Shown here: piece by piece, positions 5,589-8,567 of the stretch
Layout of the letters: each line of letters starts with the position of its first letter
Numbering within the stretch: the first letter of the stretch is position 1
Assembly (NCBI GenBank): GCA_050014815.1
Contig: JBEKCP010000233.1
Span: 1-8,567, forward strand
DNA length: 8,567 bases
Direction: 5' to 3'
DNA from: JBEKCP01 sp050014815
GTDB lineage: Bacteria; Planctomycetota; Planctomycetia; Pirellulales; Thermoguttaceae
Program-made: the position numbers and the translations under genes
The notes under the pieces: generated by a model
Told to the model about the DNA's origin: nothing
What the model saw: the letters and a program-made list of their open reading frames with translations, nothing else
The model's database searches: none

Positions 5589-7400
5589 ATGTCGCCACGC
5601 ACCTCTCTTTTGTTCCTGGCACTGCTGGCCGCAATCGCCGGTTGCAGCGCCGGCTCCGGCGACGAGGGCCGCGACGCCGCGGGTCCGCCGGCCGCCCCGG
5701 CGCCGGTCCGCGGCGACGACGGCGAGAGCGTCCGCCGCGATTTGACCGCCGGCAGCGTCCGGCCCGCCGAAGACGATACGCTCATCCTCGCCTACCCCGA
5801 CGATCCCGACACGATCAACCCCATCACGGCCAACGACACGGCGAGCGAGGACTTCCAGCGGACCGTCTATGAGACGCTGGCCACGTCGAGCTTCCGCGAT
5901 CCCGACAAGCTGCTGCCGGCCTTGGCCGAGAGCTGGCAGTTCGACCAGGAGCGGCTGGAATTCACGATCCATCTCCGCAAAGGCGTCCTGTGGCACAAGG
6001 TCCAGTTGCCCGACGGCGACCAGTTGCGTTCGCGGGAGATGACCGCCCGCGACGTGCGTTTCTCGCTGGAGTGCGTGATGAACAAACACGTCGAGACGTC
6101 GCTACGCAGCCAATTCGAGGACCCCGACGGCCACGCCAAAGTCCACCTGACGGCGATCGACCCGTACACGGTCAAGATCCGCTGGACGAAGCCTTACTTC
6201 CTGGCCAAGGAGGTCACACTCGGCTTCCCAATCATTCCCGAGCACGTCTTCTCGGTCGACGAGAGCGGCGAGCCGATCTCGGCCGACTATTCGTCGAAGG
6301 AGTTCGCCGACGGGTTCAACAATCACTGGGCCAACCGGGCGATGTGCGGCACCGGGCCGATGAGGTTCGGCCAGTGGCGGCGAAACGAGCGGCTGGTGCT
6401 CGAGCGCAACCCCGATTACTGGGGCCGCCCCTATTACTTCAGCCGGATCGTCTTCCTCTGCATCCCGAACCCCAACACGATGACGCAGCAGGTCCTCCTC
6501 AACGAACTGGACTTCACCGAGATCCTCCAGAAGGACCAGTTCCTGCAAATCAAGAGCCGGCCGGCCGTGACCTCGGGCCGGGTGAAACTGGTGGCCTACG
6601 ATTATCCGGGCTACCGGTACATCGGGTACAACATGAAGCGGGAGCTGTTCGCGGACCGGCGGGTCCGCCTGGCTATGAGCCACGCGGTGCCGGTGAAGCA
6701 GATCATCGAGTACGTGATGATGGGCCTGGCCAAGCCGGTTTCCGGGCCGTTCATGCCGGGCAGCCCCGCCTGCGACCCCTCGATCCGCCCCATCCCCTAC
6801 GACCTCGACGCGGCCCGGCGGCTCCTCGGCGAGGCCGGCTGGACCGAGGGCCCCGACGGCGTCCGCCACAAGCAGGTCCGCGGGGTGGAGGTCCGGGCGA
6901 GCTTCGAGCTCCTGATCCGCTCCGGCTCCCCGGCCGGCAAGACCATCGCCGAGATCGTCAAGGAAGATTGCCGCAAGATCGGCGTCGAGGTACACGTCTC
7001 GCCGGTCCAGTGGGCCCTGATGCTCACGAAGCTCAACAAGAAGGACTTCGACGCCGCCATGCTCGGCTGGGCCCTCCCGTGGAAAGACGACCCCTACGAG
7101 AACTTCCACGGCAGCCAGGCTGAAGTGCCCGCCAGCAATAACGCCGTCGGCTACCACAACCCCGAGGTCGACCGGCTGATCGACCAGCTCCGCGTCACGC
7201 TGGACGAGAAGAAGCAGGTCGAGCTCTACCACCGGATCCACCGGCTCATTTACGAGGACCAGCCGTACACGTTCCTTTTCGCCGAGCAGGCGACGGCGGG
7301 CTACGACGGCCGGCTGGAGAACGTGAAGTTCTACAAGATCCGCCCCTGTTACGACTCGAGCGAGTGGTATAGCAGCCGGGCGAGGATTCAGGGAGAATAA
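5589..7400 (+). CDS. ABC transporter solute-binding lipoprotein, SBP_bac_5 (OppA/DppA) family
   Basis: This 603-residue extracytoplasmic ligand receptor belongs to a peptide-type ABC importer. Residues 1-19 are a lipoprotein signal with lipobox IAGC (Cys19), followed by a long Gly/Asp/Ala/Pro-rich linker (20-60). The SBP_bac_5 domain follows (about 63-520), with the usual landmarks DPDTINPI (72-79), VYETLATS (93-100), LLPALAESW (108-116), FTIHLRKGVLWH (125-136), MTARDVRFSLECV (151-163), GTGPMRFGQW (254-263), ERNPDYWG (272-279) and the C-terminal YHRIHRLIYEDQPYTFLF. Family members bind oligopeptides, dipeptides, nickel chelates or opines; the ligand cannot be read from sequence. The ATG at 5589 fits the signal peptide but lacks a Shine-Dalgarno. 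A permease gene follows after 86 nt and makes the transporter assignment firm. Charged and hydrophobic composition, length and GC content match the neighbouring genes, with no sign of a frameshift. Confidence 0.95.
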   Translation: MSPRTSLLFLALLAAIAGCSAGSGDEGRDAAGPPAAPAPVRGDDGESVRRDLTAGSVRPAEDDTLILAYPDDPDTINPITANDTASEDFQRTVYETLATSSFRDPDKLLPALAESWQFDQERLEFTIHLRKGVLWHKVQLPDGDQLRSREMTARDVRFSLECVMNKHVETSLRSQFEDPDGHAKVHLTAIDPYTVKIRWTKPYFLAKEVTLGFPIIPEHVFSVDESGEPISADYSSKEFADGFNNHWANRAMCGTGPMRFGQWRRNERLVLERNPDYWGRPYYFSRIVFLCIPNPNTMTQQVLLNELDFTEILQKDQFLQIKSRPAVTSGRVKLVAYDYPGYRYIGYNMKRELFADRRVRLAMSHAVPVKQIIEYVMMGLAKPVSGPFMPGSPACDPSIRPIPYDLDAARRLLGEAGWTEGPDGVRHKQVRGVEVRASFELLIRSGSPAGKTIAEIVKEDCRKIGVEVHVSPVQWALMLTKLNKKDFDAAMLGWALPWKDDPYENFHGSQAEVPASNNAVGYHNPEVDRLIDQLRVTLDEKKQVELYHRIHRLIYEDQPYTFLFAEQATAGYDGRLENVKFYKIRPCYDSSEWYSSRARIQGE

Positions 7401-7413
7401 GGACGCCTGCGAA

Positions 7414-7425
7414 GCCGCAAGCGGC
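7414..7425. other. Small hairpin after the SBP gene
   Basis: GCCGCAAGCGGC forms a 5-bp stem with an AA loop, 13 nt after the stop codon at 7400. It has no following T-run and is too small to be called a terminator with confidence; it could modestly affect SBP mRNA stability relative to the permease part. Confidence 0.3.
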
Positions 7426-7429
7426 CGGC

Positions 7430-7478
7430 AATCCCCAATCCCCAATCCCCAATCCCCAATCCCTAATCCCTAATCCCT
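7430..7478. repeat. Heptanucleotide tandem array, (AATCCCC)4(AATCCCT)3
   Basis: Seven uninterrupted 7-nt units are present: four AATCCCC then three AATCCCT. They fill most of the gap between the SBP stop and the permease start. The complementary strand has seven G-tracts of three to four bases separated by ATT/ATTA, a canonical G-quadruplex pattern on the template strand. The array ends 8 nt before the permease GTG, so it occupies the position where a Shine-Dalgarno would be expected. None of the three frames through it contains a stop codon from the array itself except via TAA in the CCCTAATC units. Copy-number change would alter leader length in steps of 7 nt. Confidence 0.97.
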
Positions 7479-7486
7479 TCCCTCCC

Positions 7487-8567
7487 GTGTGGACGTACAT
7501 CCTCCGCCGACTGCTGGTCATGATTCCCACGCTATGGGGCGTGACGGTCGTGTCGTTCTTGATCATGCAGTTGGCGCCGGGCGACCCGCTGCTGTTGAAA
7601 GCGGGCCGCATGGGCTTGAGCGGCCAGACCGGCCAGACCCGCGACGCCTACCTGATCCAGAAGCGCGACCTCTCGCTCGACAAGCCCCTGGTGCTGAACT
7701 TCAACTACTTCCGCGACTACGGCGAGCCGGTCGGCATCGCCGCCCACTACATGGCGCGGGACGATCAGGAAATCGCCGAAGAGGCGCCGAAGCTCGCCGC
7801 AGGCGACGACCCCGAGGTGGCCGCCCGCCGGCGCTTCCTGGAGGGCCTCCGCATTCCCCAGTTTGCCGAGCGGTTGGCGGATCCGCAACAGCATGCGGCG
7901 CTGGGCCAGGCGATCGGGAGCTACGTGCGGGTCTTTTGCGAGGATACGGGCGCCCCGGGCGTGCCCGCGGCGATGGCGATCCTCGACTCGCCGGAGGCGG
8001 ACATGCGCGAGAAGATCGGCGTCCTCCGCGCGCTGGACAGCATGGTGCCCGAGCCGTTCGTCTACACCTACTCGCGGCACCCCAGCGAGGGGGAGACGCC
8101 GGCCGTTTTGTCGACGTGGCGGACGTGGTGGGAACGGTCGCAGTCGAAATTCCGCCCGTTGAGCCGCGAGCGTCTCGCCTGGGTGGAGGAACAGTTTGAG
8201 GCCCTGGTCGCCTCGCCTTCGCGGGGCAAGCTGCTGGAAGGCATCCGGCGTTTCGAGCACGACGACGCCCGATTCTTCGCCGAGAAGCTCCTGGGCGAAG
8301 AAACGGGGACTGGCTCCGAGCGCAGCGAGGTGCCTGTCCCCCTTTCTTCGAGTTCCTTGCGCGAGAAGGTCGTCGCGGCGTTGGGCCTGCGGCAATTGGT
8401 CGGGACGCCGCTCGTGACCGACGTTCCGCGCGACGCCCGCCCCAAGCTCGTCCAGATCGTCTCGCAGAACTGGCTTGCGTGGTACGAGGCCGGGCAGGAC
8501 CGGCTCCAGCCGAGCCTCGCGGCGAAGACGTGGGCGATCGTTGCCGACACCCAATATGCCCACATGG
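7487..8567 (+). CDS. OppB/DppB-type ABC transporter permease with large TM1-TM2 insertion (partial, C-terminus beyond window)
   Basis: This is the inner-membrane permease subunit of the peptide-type importer; 360 codons are visible. The N-terminus is classical for the family: WTYILRRLLVMIPTLWGV then VVSFLIMQLAPGDPLLL (TM1 about 9-30, APGDP at 30-34), followed by the usual loop string SLDKPLVLNFNYF. In ordinary OppB/DppB proteins TM2 follows about 60-70 residues later. Here residues about 75-360 show no membrane segment: a hydrophilic, helical, Arg/Glu/Leu-rich region with several Trp (TWRTWWERSQ; NWLAWYEAG). The catalytic-fold permease core must lie downstream. GTG 7487 is the first possible start after the SBP stop in this frame and keeps TM1 whole; ATG 7520 would cut into it. 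There is no Shine-Dalgarno; a C/T-rich repeat precedes the start. A palindromic repeat is embedded in frame at residues 273-285. The frame is intact to the window edge. Confidence 0.88.
   Translation, partial: MWTYILRRLLVMIPTLWGVTVVSFLIMQLAPGDPLLLKAGRMGLSGQTGQTRDAYLIQKRDLSLDKPLVLNFNYFRDYGEPVGIAAHYMARDDQEIAEEAPKLAAGDDPEVAARRRFLEGLRIPQFAERLADPQQHAALGQAIGSYVRVFCEDTGAPGVPAAMAILDSPEADMREKIGVLRALDSMVPEPFVYTYSRHPSEGETPAVLSTWRTWWERSQSKFRPLSRERLAWVEEQFEALVASPSRGKLLEGIRRFEHDDARFFAEKLLGEETGTGSERSEVPVPLSSSSLREKVVAALGLRQLVGTPLVTDVPRDARPKLVQIVSQNWLAWYEAGQDRLQPSLAAKTWAIVADTQYAHM
8305..8341. repeat. Palindromic repeat embedded in frame in the permease gene
   Basis: GGGGACTGGC (8305-8314) is complementary, with one mismatch, to GCCTGTCCCC (8332-8341), with a GAGCGCAGCGAG core between them. 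The unit looks like a REP-type intergenic repeat of GC-rich genomes rather than coding sequence. Within the permease it is translated as TGTGSERSEVPVP (residues 273-285), a polar linker unlike the surrounding helical sequence. It does not break the frame. Whether it is a recognised multi-copy repeat must be tested on the genome. Confidence 0.65.

Noticed and set aside
6102..7445. 447-codon minus-strand frame and a 377-codon plus-strand frame (5990-7123) over the SBP gene
   Set aside because: Both overlap a textbook SBP_bac_5 reading frame and have low-complexity Arg/Pro/Gly compositions without motifs.
7430..7478. CRISPR array or true telomere repeat
   Set aside because: The units are 7 nt with no spacers, so it is not CRISPR. 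It is internal to an operon with coding sequence on both sides, so it is not a chromosome end.

Overview
The window looks like chromosomal DNA of a GC-rich Gram-negative bacterium. The best guess is a member of the Planctomycetota. That assignment is an inference from four things: two outer-membrane-type lipoproteins, a dipeptide-type ABC permease with a very long extra-membrane insertion, short palindromic and heptameric intergenic repeats of a kind I associate with planctomycete genomes, and a rhomboid partnered with an unrecognised membrane-anchored protein. No rRNA, tRNA, CRISPR array, transposase or phage gene is visible.

Layout. (1) Positions 1-1087, minus strand: the N-terminal 362 codons of a polytopic GT87/DUF2029-type glycosyltransferase, cut by the window edge. 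(2) Positions 1088-1584: a divergent intergenic region of about 500 bp with no convincing gene. (3) Positions 1585-3330, plus strand: a NodT-type outer-membrane efflux lipoprotein with a proline-rich tail. (4) Positions 3372-3457: a palindromic repeat. (5) Positions 3524-5456, plus strand: a two-gene unit made of an unrecognised single-span membrane protein and, 4 nt later, a rhomboid intramembrane serine protease with its catalytic residues intact. It is preceded by a near-consensus sigma-70 promoter placed so close to the ATG that the transcript should be leaderless. (6) Positions 5477-5555: a second copy of the same palindrome, here with perfect 26-bp arms, so the unit is bracketed by two repeats. 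(7) Positions 5589-8567, plus strand: the beginning of an ABC importer locus, with an SBP_bac_5 lipoprotein followed by the first 360 codons of an OppB/DppB-type permease that runs off the window.

The SBP and permease should act together in uptake of peptides or a similar small solute: the lipoprotein captures the ligand and the permease moves it through the inner membrane. The second permease and the ATPases would be expected downstream. The outer-membrane factor would normally work with an RND/MFP pump, but none is encoded here. The less expected features are the paired palindromes around the rhomboid unit, the leaderless-looking promoter, a (AATCCCY)7 heptamer array where the permease ribosome-binding site should be, and a palindromic repeat that is read in frame inside the permease.
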